Source: Cristatella mucedo (lineage: Eukaryota; Bryozoa; Phylactolaemata; Cristatellidae). Taken from it: a DNA stretch of 64,000 nt. Location: positions 682,001 through 746,000 of the forward strand of contig WPIO01000049.1 in NCBI GenBank assembly GCA_009760855.2, read 5' to 3'. The first letter of the stretch is position 1, and each line of letters begins with the position of its first letter. Below, piece after piece: positions 20,795-33,611 of the stretch. The notes beneath the pieces were generated by a model, which searched no databases, had not been told where the DNA came from, and worked only from the letters and a program-made list of their open reading frames with translations. A program made the translations under genes and the position numbers.

Positions 20795-21270
20795 GTTGTC
20801 AGATATACTACCCCATCAGGCCAAGCATCGTACCACCCGCTTCTCGGAATCCAACAGTCTAGAAATGCCTCATACAAACCTTAAATCCTTTGGAGACCGT
20901 GCATTTAGTTCATATGCTCCCAAAGCATGGAACTCCCTCCCGACCTGCGTCAAAACATCCCCTGACCTGACCACATTTAAAAGGAACCTAAAAACACCTA
21001 TTTAGGACAGCATTTAGTGGGTCCCTGTGATTCGTCTTTGATGTGCTTATGCGTGCTGACACTGTGCATGCTGCCACTAACCACATTTGCATGCTGACCC
21101 TGTGCATGTCACCCCTAACCATATTATTCATTTCGTTTGTTTTTCAAGCATGATTTTACTTACCATTCAATTGCATTTCACTTTACAGCAAATGTAAAGC
21201 GCCTAGAGAGAGATTAAGTTCTCTGAGGGCGCTTTATCAAGTGAATTATTATTATTATTATTATTATTAC
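20795..21270 (+). repeat. LINE-1 3' end
   Basis: Open C-terminal fragment ([39 protein letters not shown]), complete 3' UTR with gctgacactgtgcatgctgc, and the tail aagcgcctagagagagatt, gggcgctttatcaagtg, then eight or so ATT units. One of the best preserved 3' ends. Confidence 0.9.
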
Positions 21271-22240
21271 ATATACTGGAAAAGAAGCAAGCTCAAACGA
21301 TTAGCGATTACATGCACGAGCATCCGAATGCACAAGCACATTAAAAACGATTCACCAGAACCAAGCAATTCTGTGACGAACAGGTGCTATTGTAGTTTTT
21401 ATTTAAATATCCCTACACAAGTGAATTAAATTAACGAACTGAAGGCGAGATCTAATGATTATTTGAACTTGATCGCAGGCACAACTTAACGACTGGAGTC
21501 AGAACAATGACAAGAGGCGATACCGACCCAGATTGGCATTAAGTTCTGATAGTTGAATTGAAGCAAGAATGAGGAACCTAAAAGTGATTGAAAAACCTTT
21601 TGTCGCTTAACTGCTTGATTGATAGTGAGTGCAGGTTCGTGAAAAGAGGTGTTACTTGATCGTACATTAGATCTGGCGCCCTCAATCTCCTTTTAGGCAC
21701 TTTACATTTGCTGCAAAGGAAGCACGATCGTGACAACTGTGATGCCTACAATTTCGTCCTTCGATATTAGTATGCCCCACAGGGCTTACAGACGATTGCA
21801 ATTGCTTGCTTGTCAGTATTTATATTGCATAAGGCTCTAATTGACGAGTATAGCGACACTATGTGGACCTGCACACACCCGTTAAATGTAAAAGAAAAAC
21901 AAAAAAAAGTAAAGGGTATGCTGATTCAATTGCCTCATTTATTTAGTGGCAGAATGGCCTTCACCTCTATCACCCTGCTTGCAGCTGGCGATACCGTCTG
22001 CCTTGGGGCTCGAACCACGACGGTTCCATTTTTGCAAACGTCTGCTATGGACCGAGCCAAATGAATTAATCAAACAAATATACAGTAGCCATTAAGATGT
22101 CAACAATATTGGCAAACGGCTTGTCCCCAACCAGTTAGCCAAAGGTAAATCTTACGGTGGATGCAATTCCAAATGGCATTCACATCCAGCCTTTCACTCT
22201 AAAGCCACAAAGACGAACAATCGTGACAAAATGATCAAGA
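21271..22240. other. intergenic, no gene recognised
   Basis: Includes a short minus-strand LINE-1 tail at about 21670-21740 (tggcgccctcaatctcc). Otherwise nothing supported. Confidence 0.4.
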
Positions 22241-22248
22241 GTTTGGTT

Positions 22249-22254
22249 TTTATT
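22249..22254 (-). other. candidate polyadenylation signal of M6-A
   Basis: AATAAA on the minus strand about 535 bases downstream of the M6-A stop codon, the first perfect hexamer I saw in that direction. Use is inferred. Confidence 0.4.
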
Positions 22255-22787
22255 TGATTCTTATAAACTCTATCACCTCAACATGGAACAGTGAGTTTAA
22301 TTTCGTTCTTACAAAAACCTATAGTTTGGGCTAATGAAAATATACTGACACTCGAGCAAACATATCACATAACTGTACAAAACATTTCCACTTCGACTGA
22401 AATTGCTGACAAAAATAGCATCGAAGGCAACAAAACTAGGGAACTGCAGCCCAATTGTAAGTCAAAGGTGGTGCAGACACTACTGCCCGGCAGACTCAGA
22501 TGAGCTAGCGATATGCATAGAAATGTCAGCCGTCCTAAGGCACGGCAAAGCACACAAAGGAGGACTAGAACAATAAGTCAGACATCGTCAAAATGCTGGT
22601 ACATGCTGCCCAACATTAGGTTTCCAGAGATGGGCTAGCACATCTTGACCTTCACAAAAATTAATGAGCAGCTGGTGCTCGGTCAGCTGGTTAGTGAAGG
22701 TGAAGGTGAATCGGGTCGAGATGGGAGGCAAGCAGCAGCCACCCAGTCATTGTTCAGGCTGTGGCCTGGAAGGGCAGACACAGGAAT

Positions 22788-22958
22788 TCAATTCATAGAG
22801 AATGTTGAGTGGGCTCTAAATGTGGGTCTACTGCTACTATCTGCTATCATGCGATCCAGCTCAACAACGTCACCATCAATGGCTCTTCGGAAGTCGGATA
22901 ACTCTCTTGTACTCTTAATGCGCTGATAATTTGCCCCAATTGTCATCAGAAACGTCAC
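22788..22958 (-). CDS. M6: M6-A exon 7: end of fourth span and cytoplasmic tail
   Basis: Acceptor gatgcttcag|GTGACG, stop TGA at 22790-22788. Encodes [20 protein letters not shown], then a charged tail ([20 protein letters not shown]) ending TFSMN. TM4 is split by intron 6 between GL and VTF, as in copy B. Confidence 0.94.
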   Translation of the reverse strand: MTFLMTIGANYQRIKSTRELSDFRRAIDGDVVELDRMIADSSSRPTFRAHSTFSMN

Positions 22959-25900
22959 CTGAAGCATCATTTTATGAGAAACGTTGGGCGATGAATAAGC
23001 GATCGTACAGCACTATGATTGATTGCATCACTAGCACGATTATACAAACCAAACTATAAAAGCCGGTGCTAACCGAAACTGAAGGCAACTATCAGAAACA
23101 GTCTTAAAACAACAGGAAAGGTCATACAGCACTAGTTATTCTGCAATCTGAATGATAACTTGGTGCACTTTAGCAAATAGCAGAGAACATAATGATCACA
23201 ATAGGAAATGTACAGGAGTTCCAACATAACGCTTTGCTCTCTGAAGCCCATAGGAAGCTACCACGATATGTAAGCCACCCAAAGCGTTTATCACAGCTGA
23301 GACCTCTACAGGAGTGCTGTCGACAAGAGAACTTGAGATTGCCGAGCAATTAGGCAAGTGGTCCAGCCAACTATTTATAGTTTGCACTTTATTAAAGGTG
23401 ATTCCTGGTAATCCATGCACTAACACGGTCAAATTTGTTGCTCAACGAAATACTCTATGCTCAGTATGTGTGCTACATAGAACTATTGACAACCGTCCTT
23501 TGAGCAAGTAATTGCTGCTAGAACTTATTTCAGGTTCTTTTCATTGGTTCTGCTTCATTTGCACACATTTAACTGCAACTAGGCGATTGATTTAGAAAAG
23601 CATTTAGAACTTCGAAAGAAGGGAGTTTGAGCAAACAAGGGCGGTGAGCCGTGATGGCACACTGGGTAAGGTGGTTGCTTTTCATATGACCTAAGTCCCG
23701 AGGTCGTGGGTTAAAATCCTGCGGTTGGTGATCCTTTATCGTCACTGCAAGCGGCGGTGACAGCCGTAAAGGCTCTACTGTCGCTATACAAAAGAGGCTG
23801 TTAAATCAGCTAGTATTTATTTTATTTATTTATCCGTGGCTGAGTCGTTCGTGGGAGAAAGCACGCCACAATCAAACGAATTAGGGAAAGGGAGCACTTA
23901 AAACTGGCTACAAACTATTGCTCGGTGTTCAGCAGCATCTGCTGAGCCAAGTATATACATGCAGTTGCACTAACTATGCTGCACCTCATATCTGCCATTT
24001 TTGCAAAGCATATTTTGATAGTCTAGCTAGAGATCAAAAATAAGTATTCATTGGTGATTGCGAGATAGCTGCCTCAAAGAAAGTATCACGTTTCCAAATG
24101 CACAGGAATTTGCACAGTCGAAGGATAATTTAGTCTCTAATAAATGGTCATACTAATGGCTAACTTCGAAATACCGTATGGAACTGTTGAACAAAAAAGG
24201 AATGATGTAGCAGACAAATCACAGTTAGTGGCCGAGCAAGTTGAAACTCCCAAAAACTCACGATTTGAAAATTCGGCACACACACTTCGACAGTTCGAGC
24301 AGAAGGTGCACAACGAACTTATGTAGGCCCACAGAACCCACGCAGTGTCAGAGTTTGTGCTAGGGAATTTGTCTGCTCAGTTCCTACATAGTCCTCAGCC
24401 AAATGTAGCAGAGCATTAAATGGCGTATGCTGCAGTTGGTCTCTTACACTCTACTCGAGTCGTTGGTCGATAATTACTTTAAGCATTGATTATCAGCTCA
24501 CGGATATTATCAGTATACCACAGTGCCACTAGACGTTTAATTGTGTGAAGGAATTGCTCAAATAAAGAACGGCAAGCAAAAATAGGTACTCCCATGCAAG
24601 CAAAGCCTACAATAACTTTTCATGCCGCTCAACTGTACACTCAACCTTGAAGACTGAATACAGAGCGACGAGGCTCATTGAAACAGCATAAAAAAGGCTG
24701 ATGTTATGTTGACTGCCTTTTGCCATACAGGTCACTCTAATCCAGAAGACAGCTAGACTTGCCCTAGCCTTGACGAAGAAAGGCAAGAAATGTTCTGTGC
24801 TATAACGGTGAAACTACTGGCTCAGCTTGATTGACATTTTCATTGCCATTTTACCATGGTCAGACCAGCTCTAAACTGAAGAGATAATCATACAATTGGC
24901 CAAAGCACCCTCTCTCCTGCAATATATCTGAAAGGAGACGGTCAATACTAAAAAATATGACAAAGCGGCCAGCTGTCATGAAGGATTGTTGAAGGCAACA
25001 CACCACATACACGTGCCGAGAATGATAGCATCCCATACATAGTGTAACAGCATTGTGATGGCACACGATTGCGATTAACCTTGGCAATTATGCACCTATT
25101 GTAACTACCAATAATCCAAAGGTAGCCCGTACATTGGCCAGATAATATTACAAAAGCTCAGTCAGCATCATGACCAGACAAAAGACGGACTAGGCCCAAT
25201 GGCCATCTAGTAACAAATTGCTTAAAATGTGCTTCGAGAGCAGCTGTTTACAGGTCACATCGATTACTGGTGAAAAGTAAGGAGCTCCAAATGAATCGGT
25301 GCCAATTGAGCTGCCACCTGGCTAGCTCGGGACCATGCAATCTGAAGGATGGAACAATGCTTTAACCTGCAACTAAGGAGGCTTCGATCAAAAGCACAGG
25401 GGCCGTAAAGTATATCCATGCATTACAAGAGCAATTATAGGATGGCAGATGTCAATGTCTCGTGCTTGCCAACACACACAAAAAGCCATATACTTCAGCC
25501 ACTTACCAGACCAAGCACCATTAAGTAGCAGCCCCCAAACGCTACACCAAACAGCGGAATGTCCTTATTTACCTGCAAGGAAAGCATGCATTTGGTTTTG
25601 AAAATGCCATCGGCACTATGTAGCAGTGGTTAAAATATTAGCTGATCTACCAGCTTCTTTTTATATAGCAGCAGAAGAGCCTGAAAGGCTATCACCGCCG
25701 CTTTAAGTGGTAATAAAGAATCGCCCACCGCATGATTCAAACCCAAGACCTCGGTCGTGAAGAGCAACTGCTTTACACATCACAAAAACAATATTCGGTA
25801 GAAACATGCAAGTTTTCACATAGCACATCTTATCGGCAACAGATGCTAACAAAGCATGGAAATCTGCTAATGTTATAAAAAGCTGTGAATCAGTGAGCTG

Positions 25901-28900
25901 TTTCACTGCCGAGCCGATGAGTACTGTGCAAACACAAAGCCTGCACCTTGTCATGTCAAACAGTAAAAAGCACGTCGCTTTATGTAAAGATTGTGATACA
26001 ATGACCAAGCACTATAAGTTCAAAGTGCGACTGACGACCAAATTTCCCCGAGCCGGATGCAATCACAGTGCAACTTGTGTCCTTAGAGATAAAATTACAG
26101 ATAACAAAAAGTGGCGCACTCAAAGCCCTCGGAGCAAGCAGCATCAAATTTTCGAAGTAGGATTGCTCGCTATACAACTTCCCTTTGTTCGTCATAGCTG
26201 AAAACCATTCTGGCAGATGCTGCACAGAGCACAATGAAGCACAGATGGTATGGCACTACAAGGCATCTCCCTAAGATGCTCAGGATCCAACAGTTTAGCA
26301 GTTCCAGGCGAAAGCAGCATCGAGGCAGAGCAAGATATGTCTTCCCCCGACAGGGCTGCTATGCAGGTGCTGCACTCAGAATCCAGCCACCTGCAGACCA
26401 TCAAGACTGCCGTGACGACACACCTCGTCAGCAGTCCACACGAGTCCCAGGGCTTGGCGTCAACGGTGACGAATGAAGTTGGACGCGCCCATAATTTTAT
26501 ATGGACATTTGCAACGCGATGTGCATAAGGCACAAAAAAACGATAGCATACAATTCAAACCCAACAAAAACTACATGCCGCATGCAAGAATATCTAATTG
26601 CTACTCAGTAATAAAATGATGACAGGATCCTATTTTTACAACGCTAGCATCCTGATGTTCACAACCACTATAGTGCCATTCAAGAACATCATTAGTTATT
26701 CCTCACCCATGAGCAGATGTCGCGTATGTCACCTGCATAGCAAATAGGCGTAGCAGCCCTGGTAGCAGGGATGGTCGAGCTGGTTGAATTGGCAAAATAA
26801 AGGCCTAAAGAGCAAAGAAAACAACGATGCATGCATACAAGAGTCAGACGTAATGCAATGCACAGCTCTAGCTTGCTGCTAGGAAACCAGGCGACAGGCG
26901 ACGAACAAGCAAGCATTCGCGACATACGCCATCACAAGCATGTAAGGCAAGTGGCACTAGCAAAGAGCTTACCGAATCGTGAGAGGTCTAGACAGAAAAT
27001 GTTCGTGCCACCTTCTCCCGATTGATATCTTGAATTGGTCAGCTCAGCAGAACAAATGGAACGCATCATGACAAGCACTATCACGGGAATGCACAGAAGA
27101 GACACGACGAATGTCCAGACCATGTTAAACAGGTACGTCAAGATCAGTAACTACAAAAGCAATACGCCACATCATTATGCAATGTGAACACAATAGCTCA
27201 CTCATCGCAAGCACGTCAGAATTTGCTTCATTGGCACTTAGCTTGATGTGTCGAGGATGACGCAAACTCCGTAATCACGGCTGACACAACTGTCCTGACA
27301 ACAAGCTATCTAACCAAAGTCGGAAAGCGTGCCTCTGATTCGGCAAGTAGTGCATTTCAAGATATAATATATTGACTAATGCATGAGCTAGCACTAAATA
27401 GTCAGGGCTGCCTTTTGGTGACGTTTTGCACTTGTACACCTATCACATTATTCTCCATGCCACAGTCACGAACCGGGATCCATCAGCTGTGCTGTATGTC
27501 ACCAGTCTAGATCAGTCCACATTAAACCAGTAGATCACCAGGGGACTTCAGGCTACGCCGTCCAAGCACCATGATGGCAGTCAGCATGAAGGTGGTGCAC
27601 CACTCTGCTTTGTTTTCCAGTAGCCACTGTCAGACAAAAGGCTATCCCTCCTCAAATATGCATCGAGCCCGGGGCACCACAGTTGGCAATGTGACACAAA
27701 AGGCAACATCAGGAGCGTCACGAAGCAGCCATAAACAGTGTGTCACGACAGCACAGCAGCCAGCTCTGGATGCTTAACAGATATGTTTACGCAGCTCCTA
27801 CGTCTTGCAATATGCAACAATCCTATAAATCCAACATATGCTCTCAAGTCGAAACGGCGAGTTTTTATGATTCTTACCTCTGACCTCGGAGGCAGCAGTT
27901 CAATTCCAGATAAAAAAGATGACATAATTTTCTTTCTCTTTCTAGTGCTATGATGTCACTTTGGGGTGACTAGTGCTTTATGGATCCGGTTGACGATCTA
28001 GCTGCATATCGCACAATGATGCAGCCACTGGGCTGCACTACACGTTCTGTATAGCCTGTGGGCTACAGTTCATGCTTGTCGGCTCTGGCAGAGTAAAGAT
28101 GGGCTGGTTGATTAAACAGTCTCACTTGAAGACATAGCAGCAGAACAGCCTTTGCGGCTTCCGACCCTCTTGCAGTAAGCAAAAAACTGCCTGCTACAGG
28201 ATCGAGTCCACGACCCCAGATCGTGCACACCAAGCACCTTAACATGGTCCCAAGACCACATCCTGAAGTAGGGTTAAAAATTACTTGACCTACCGACACC
28301 ATGTTATGCTTGTTGACGTGGCGCACTTTACATCTAATCATTGGATCGAGCTTCCCTTATAGCATTCGTAAAGTGCCTAGAAAGAGACTAAGTGATCGGT
28401 GATGGTGCTATACAAATATGGATCATATACATATATGGATCATTATTATTACAAAGTTTAAAGTGCAAAAAAGTATAGTAGTCGCCAAGAAACAAGACGA
28501 GACATTCTCACCCATAGTACAAAACCGGTAAGGAAAGGAAATCACTGGAAGTACTGAAAATAAGTGCCGTTCTAGGCTGAAACACTGACGGCACTTACAA
28601 AAGCTGCGCAGCAGCGGCCACCAATAACACAGCGCTCTTTCGAGTATAAACTGGTCCGCGTTGAACCGGTAGCCAAGAAGCCGAACGCGAATAGTATCAC
28701 GGCGAATGCTGCCATGACCGAGGCTGCTACCACAAGAGCCAATTTCACTGCTGCCACCCTGTAGCAAAAACAGCAAGTCAGGTCAGAGGAAGCTGTGCAA
28801 AACAGCAATGCACCTCAGAGCACTCGCTGAAGCCGCAGGGGTATGGCAGAAAACACAGGGGTATGGCAGAAAGCAACCACGGCATAGAAGGTAGGCAGGC

Positions 28901-29154
28901 TTAAGCGACCGATAGCAAGCATGGGCCTACATGGTCAGTGGTTACACGGTGACCAAGCTCAGCAGACGAACCTTGTGTCTCACAAGGGTAAAACAGCATC
29001 GTCAGATTAGAGGATGAGCAAGCAGCACGCAGGGAACAAAAAACCCGATAAAAACCAAACAGATGAACAACAGGAGATTAGGTTGGCTAGACAGCTGCAG
29101 GTGGGCAGGCACGAGCAAGCAAGTCCGTGTACGCATGCAGGCATGCACGTGCAC

Positions 29155-29224
<70 letters not shown>

Positions 29225-32200
29225 AAGAAGTCAATATATAACCGAACTTTAGGTAGACCAAAAGCACACACAAGCATTCGCTATCAAAGGAGCATTTGCA
29301 CGTGGAGAGCGTATGGAATCTTCACTATGTGTGCCAGTTCAAAAACACTTGTGCCAGACATGTCTCCCAGATAAATGTATTAGGTCGATAAGCAGAGCTT
29401 GCTAGAATGCATGATTTAGTCGAGGGAAACAAAAACAAAAAAGAAAATTGCAAAACCCATCACCACAAGCTTGCTTCCTATTTGCCGGCATAAATGCTGC
29501 ACCATCATCTAGAAAGCTGCTGCTACTGTTGGGCGCAACTCCTGTCAGCATGTGCACAAACATAATGGTGTTAGGAATCTTACCAATCTACTTGCACGCT
29601 TACACCGAGCTTGTTACGCAGAATATTCTGAGTGTCAGTAACACCTTCGTAGAAAAATCCACAGAAGAGGCCCACACCAAGGCACGTCAGAATCATTGAA
29701 ACAGCAGAAGCGTATGGAAACCGCTTGAAACATGATTCGGCTGCAATAGAATAAAACTCTGTGGGTCGGCTTGATGAAAGGTTCGCGATGTGCCTGAGAC
29801 AGCAGCTTTCATAGCCAGCCTTAAATATTTACCAAGAGACCACGAATAACCAGAAAGCCTACATTAATTCCCAATAGAGTGTAATTATCCAATCGATGCC
29901 AGGCAAGCTAAATCGGCATGCACTGAGCAGTTTTGCAATACCCATTTTATCATGATTCGTTTACAGCATATGTCAAGTGCCAAGTAAGTTCTCTGGGGAG
30001 CTATACAGCATATATTATTATTATTATCGTAGCTGTACCTTGATTTGATCCATCACTATCTTCTAGCACATCAAACCCAACTCCCTTGCAGCATGAATTA
30101 CCGACATTTGCACTTGGATTGCAGCAAACTTTCTCAAACCAAAAAACGATTAAACCAACAACCGTACGGCAGGCACTTGGCACAACGTCCCTGATTTCTT
30201 TTTGTATGAGCTTCCTTTCTCCATGCTACTTGCCCCCTCGCTTTTGGTAATGTGTGAGGGCGTCGGTAGGACAACTAAATGTTACCCAAATAAATGGCTC
30301 GGTGAGACCTGGTCACAGTGAAATATATTCGGTGCAGCCGTTGCCTCCAAGGCTCGTTCATGCTTTATTTACAGCATCTGTGCCTAGAAAGAGATTCGGT
30401 TCTCTGAGGGTGCTATAAAAACGTATTATATTTATTATTACTTATGAAAAAACTTAGTGTTACTTATTACTCGATCATTCATCTCAACCGCTCCCAGATT
30501 AGCTCCTTACCTGATGAACCCTGTGATGATCTAGCTGATCGATTCTCTCGATTCTTTGTGCAGAAGATAGACAAGATCAGAAAGTCCATCCCTGCGATGG
30601 CAGCATCCCCCTAGAATGGCGACCCTCGATTCCTTGCAGCACCTCAACGTCTACATTCAAGCAGGTCACTAGTGATCTCGTCCTGAAGTTCAAATCCCAA
30701 TCAAAGAAGACAACAAGTCCTTTGGACCACATTCCCACTGTCCTGCTCCTAAGTTGCATTGATCTGCTGCATAACAAGCATAATTAATATGTCATTAGCC
30801 TCAGGAAATGTCCCAGCACCTTTCAAAAAAGCTGTAGTCAGGCCATGTCTCAAGAAAGTGACACTAGACCATGAGAACTTCAGCAACTACCGCCCAGTCT
30901 CCCTTCTACCATTCCTATCAAAGACAGAAGAACGAGTCGTGGCAGACCAGCTGAACTCATATATTGATACTTCAAACCTTGCTAATAAGTTCCAGTCTGA
31001 CTTTAGAGCCATTCATTCCACCATAGTCAGCATGGTTTCGGGTGTACAACGACCTACTTAGACATGCAGACATGGGTAGAGTATCTCTGCTTATTTTGCT
31101 CGATCTTTTGGCAGCTTTTGATACTATCGATCCCCAAGTCCTTCTTGAGCGCCTCTCATCTCGCATGGACATCACTGGCACTATTTATTATTTTTGATAT
31201 CAGTTTCTCAGTGGGAGACTCCGGAGTATTGATGTGAAGGGACAAAGATCATGCAAGGCACCTGTGAAATGTGGGGTACCTCAGGGCTCCGTGCTAGGTC
31301 CGGTTCTTTTCACGGTTTATACTCTCCCTCTTGCCGATGTGATTGCCAAGCACAATCTAGGCTTTCACTTCTATGGGCATGACACTCAGTTGTACCTTTG
31401 CTTTGATCCCTCCCAGCCTTCGAGCACCTCGCATTACGTCCGTTGCTGCATGCAATGATGCCATCCACATATGGATGGCAGCAAATTCTCTTCAATTGAA
31501 TGATGATAAAACTAACTTACTAGTTATGGGCAAACCGAGTGTGATTCAAAAATTAGAAAGGCTGACGCTCAAAATCGGCTCTGCCAGCATATTTCCTGTT
31601 GAATTTGCACTAAATCTAGGTGTCATGTTCCAAAGTGACTTCTCGTTAGACGACCACATCAGCTCCACAATCAATCAAGTCTGCCTACTTTCAGCTACAT
31701 AACATTGCTAAAATTCGGGCTTGTTTAGATAAGGATACCACACCTAACTTGGTCCACGTATTTGTGACATCCCGTCTTGACTTCTGTAACTCACTGCTTC
31801 CTGACCTACCGGCATGTGCAATCAGGCGATTACAGCTGGTGCAAAACTCGGCAGCAAGGCTTGTCTGTCGTGAGCGTCGCAGTTGCCACATCACACCACA
31901 TCTCGCCGACCTGCACTGGCTACCAGTAGGTCCCTTCATTCTTTGCCTCCAGCCTATCTCTCAGATCTACTCCCCCCACCAGGCCACGCATAGTATCACC
32001 AGCTTTTCGGAATCTAACTGTTTACCAATACCTTGTACAAACCTCAAATCCTTTGGAGAACGTGCATTTAGTTTGTATGCTCCCAAAGCCTGGAACTCAC
32101 TCCCAACTTTCGTCACGACATTCCCTGACTAGAACACATTAAAAAAGAACTTAAAAACGCACCTATTTAGGACAGCATTTAGTGGGTCCCTGTGATTCGT

Positions 32201-33611
32201 CCTTATATGTGCTTATGCATGCTGACACTGTGCATGCTGCCACTAACCACACTTGCATGCTGACCCTGTGCATGTCACCCCCTAACCATGTTATTTATGT
32301 TGTTTATCAAGAATAATACCACTCACCATTCGATCGTGTTTCCTTTGCAGGAAATGTAAAGGTCCTAGAAAGAGATTGAGTTCTCTGAGGGTGCTTTATC
32401 AAGTGTATGTATTATTATTATTATTACTCAGAAATTGAAAATCCCAGCCCTATAGGTGGGCTCGACCAGAATATTTCCTGATGTAGCCGCACAGTGAAGT
32501 GGTACTGTTCCAAAGTGATCTTTTACTTGCCGACCTCATCAGCTCCAGTCAACTCTGCCCACTTTTAGCTACGCAATACTGCAAAAATGTAGGCCTACTT
32601 AGAAGACAAGGATACCACAGCCATTCTGGTACATGCATTTGTGACATCCTATAAAGACTTATTTAATTAATTACTCGCTGGTCTTCCTCCCGTTGCGGTG
32701 GGTGCACAAGTCTGCAGCAAGGGTTTCCTGACGTGAAAGTCGTAATTGATATCTTACACTATTTCTCACCCGCCTGCTTCCCCATCAAGCAGTGTGTCGA
32801 CTTCACGGTTCTTTAACTTAGTTAAGCACCCCTTCATTCTCTTTCCACGACCTACCAAACCAAAATACTTATTAATCAAGCTTCGCATCCTGCTGCCAGC
32901 CCTAGTGACTCAAATAGTTTAGCTGTGACTCTACCCGACATAAAATCCTCGGAGACCGTGCTGCTAGTTCGCATTCTCTTAAAGCCTGTAATTCACAAGC
33001 GAATGACCTCGTGATATCCCCTCTGAATTTACCACATTTGAACAGAAGCTAAAAGCCCACCTGTTCCTCAGAATTTACTAGGTCCGCATGAATTGTCCTT
33101 TGTGCACTTATGGGTGCTTACAATATGCACTTTATCACTACGCAATTGATATGCTTCCTTTAGAGTGCATGCAAAGTGCCTAGACAGAGAGTAAGTTTTC
33201 TTAGGACGCCATTCAAATGTCTTATCGTTATATTTACAAAAACAGTTTAGGGTCCGAAAGTAAGCAAACGTTAATATTAAACAGCTGAGCCGAAAGGATG
33301 GTACAACTCAAATCGCAAAGCAGAAAAAGTATTTTTAAGAGATCCCTATTTAAGAGATCCCTATCCCTATAGAGAGCCCTATTTTTAAGAGAGTCGGCGA
33401 TCGCGTTGCCAATCATACCAGGTAACGACTGCACGTAGAGTCGTAGAATTACGCCACCAAGCACGATTCGCGAGCTACGCGCCATTCAAAGCGCACTGCC
33501 CAAACGCTGCACGGTCTAAGCACGGGGAGCACGGACTCAAATAATCTCCTGTAATATTCACAGAGCCATATGACCATCGCGAATGAAATGACACTCCCGC
33601 TACTCACCCAT
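22788..33611 (-). CDS. M6: M6/PLP-family four-span proteolipid, copy A (complete, 7 exons)
   Basis: Membrane glycoprotein of the PLP/DM20/M6 family, which in animals acts at the plasma membrane of neurons, glia and epithelia in process outgrowth and junctions. Minus-strand exons 33611-33608, 29740-29584, 28758-28599, 27150-26973, 26804-26707, 25572-25507, 22958-22788 sum to 834 bp: 277 residues plus stop, the same size as vertebrate PLP1/GPM6A. Four membrane spans at about 11-32, 58-84, 106-135 and 204-231. The large extracellular loop holds the four family cysteines (C140, C160, C188, C197) and an N-S-T sequon at N172. The N-terminus [13 protein letters not shown] has a Cys where relatives are palmitoylated. 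The cytoplasmic tail [19 protein letters not shown] is shared with copy B. All introns are GT-AG and phases match throughout. Claudins and tetraspanins are ruled out by the cysteine pattern and the CLDLxRFG block. Confidence 0.92.
23641..23813 (+). repeat. SINE-A copy
   Basis: Near full length: gatggcacactgggtaaggt, gaggtcgtgggttaaaatcc, the body gtgacagccgtaaaggctc and the tail aggctgttaaatcagctag, followed by TATTTATTT. M6-A intron 6. Confidence 0.85.
23814..25506. other. M6-A intron 6, no further feature recognised
   Basis: AT-rich intronic sequence. Short open frames show no coding signature. Confidence 0.4.
25507..25572 (-). CDS. M6: M6-A exon 6: first half of fourth span
   Basis: Acceptor tttccttgcag|GTAAAT, donor CTG|GTAAGT. 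66 bp, 22 codons: [20 protein letters not shown] plus GL. Counterpart of the 'FHLFI(A/V)A..GA' entry to TM4. Phase 0 at both ends. Confidence 0.93.
25640..25775 (-). repeat. SINE-A copy
   Basis: Minus-strand body gaaaggctatcaccgccgc and box B region tgattcaaacccaagacc. M6-A intron 5. Confidence 0.75.
26707..26804 (-). CDS. M6: M6-A exon 5: large extracellular loop
   Basis: Acceptor ctctttag|GCCTTT, donor TGG|GTGAGG. 98 bp. Contains NST sequon (N172) and cysteines C188 and C197 in [13 protein letters not shown], the second disulphide pair of the family. The central part ATRAAT is variable between copies. Confidence 0.93.
26973..27150 (-). CDS. M6: M6-A exon 4: third span and start of large loop
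   Basis: Acceptor gcttttgtag|TTACTG, donor TTCG|GTAAGC. 178 bp. [20 protein letters not shown] is TM3; loop 2 starts with C140 and C160 in [10 protein letters not shown], equal to the family's 'LCLDLRQFG' block. Confidence 0.95.
28101..28245 (-). repeat. SINE-A copy, diverged
   Basis: gctggttgattaaacagtct, agcagaacagcctttgcgg and gatcgagtccacgacc, on the minus strand. M6-A intron 3. Confidence 0.65.
28350..28450 (+). repeat. LINE-1 tail fragment
   Basis: aaagtgcctagaaagagact and ggtgctatacaaatat. M6-A intron 3. Confidence 0.6.
28599..28758 (-). CDS. M6: M6-A exon 3: second membrane span
   Basis: Acceptor tttttgctacag|GGTGGC, donor TTTT|GTAAGT. 160 bp. Encodes [20 protein letters not shown] then [19 protein letters not shown], matching the 'EGF(Y/F)TTGA(V/I)(R/K)' turn after TM2, and GGRC before TM3. 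Confidence 0.95.
29156..29221. repeat. (CA)n microsatellite
   Basis: About 33 CA units in M6-A intron 2 (TG on the sense strand). Confidence 0.98.
29584..29740 (-). CDS. M6: M6-A exon 2: first membrane span
   Basis: Acceptor ttctattgcag|CCGAAT, donor GATTG|GTAAGA. 157 bp. Encodes [20 protein letters not shown], the [17 protein letters not shown] motif that matches the 'GVALFCGCGHEALTGT' block of vertebrate family members, and VQVDW at the end of loop 1. Confidence 0.94.
29960..30440 (+). repeat. two LINE-1 tail fragments
   Basis: Tails at about 29965-30025 (gtgccaagtaagttctctgg) and 30375-30440 (gtgcctagaaagagattc), each followed by ATT-rich sequence. M6-A intron 1. Confidence 0.6.
30460..32425 (+). 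pseudogene. LINE-1 (L2/CR1-like) copy with reverse transcriptase remnant
   Basis: Longest plus-strand LINE-1 copy, about 2 kb. Successive frames give RT blocks: [14 protein letters not shown]...[18 protein letters not shown]-type segment with [44 protein letters not shown] and [15 protein letters not shown], then the WNSLP C-terminus, 3' UTR and ATT tail. The catalytic YADD is changed to YGHD, and several frameshifts and stops are present, so it is inactive. It lies in M6-A intron 1 antisense to the gene. The N-terminal endonuclease is missing (5' truncation is usual). Confidence 0.9.
32430..33230 (+). repeat. second LINE-1 3' fragment, diverged
   Basis: Directly downstream of the previous copy's ATT tail: cagaaattgaaaatcccag, gtgacatcctataaagac, gagaccgtgctgctagttcg and the tail aagtgcctagacagagag. 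Older than its neighbour by visible divergence. M6-A intron 1. Confidence 0.7.
33608..33611 (-). CDS. M6: M6-A exon 1: ATG plus one base
   Basis: Coding part is only ATGG followed by donor GTGAGT (33607). Joined to exon 2 (CCGAATCATG) it gives Met-Ala-Glu-Ser-Cys. Vertebrate PLP/M6 genes also end exon 1 after ATG and one base, and this exon makes the total CDS divisible by three. The start context gcgATGG is good. Lies at the edge of a CpG-rich block. Assigned by signal and phase, not by protein similarity. Confidence 0.68.
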
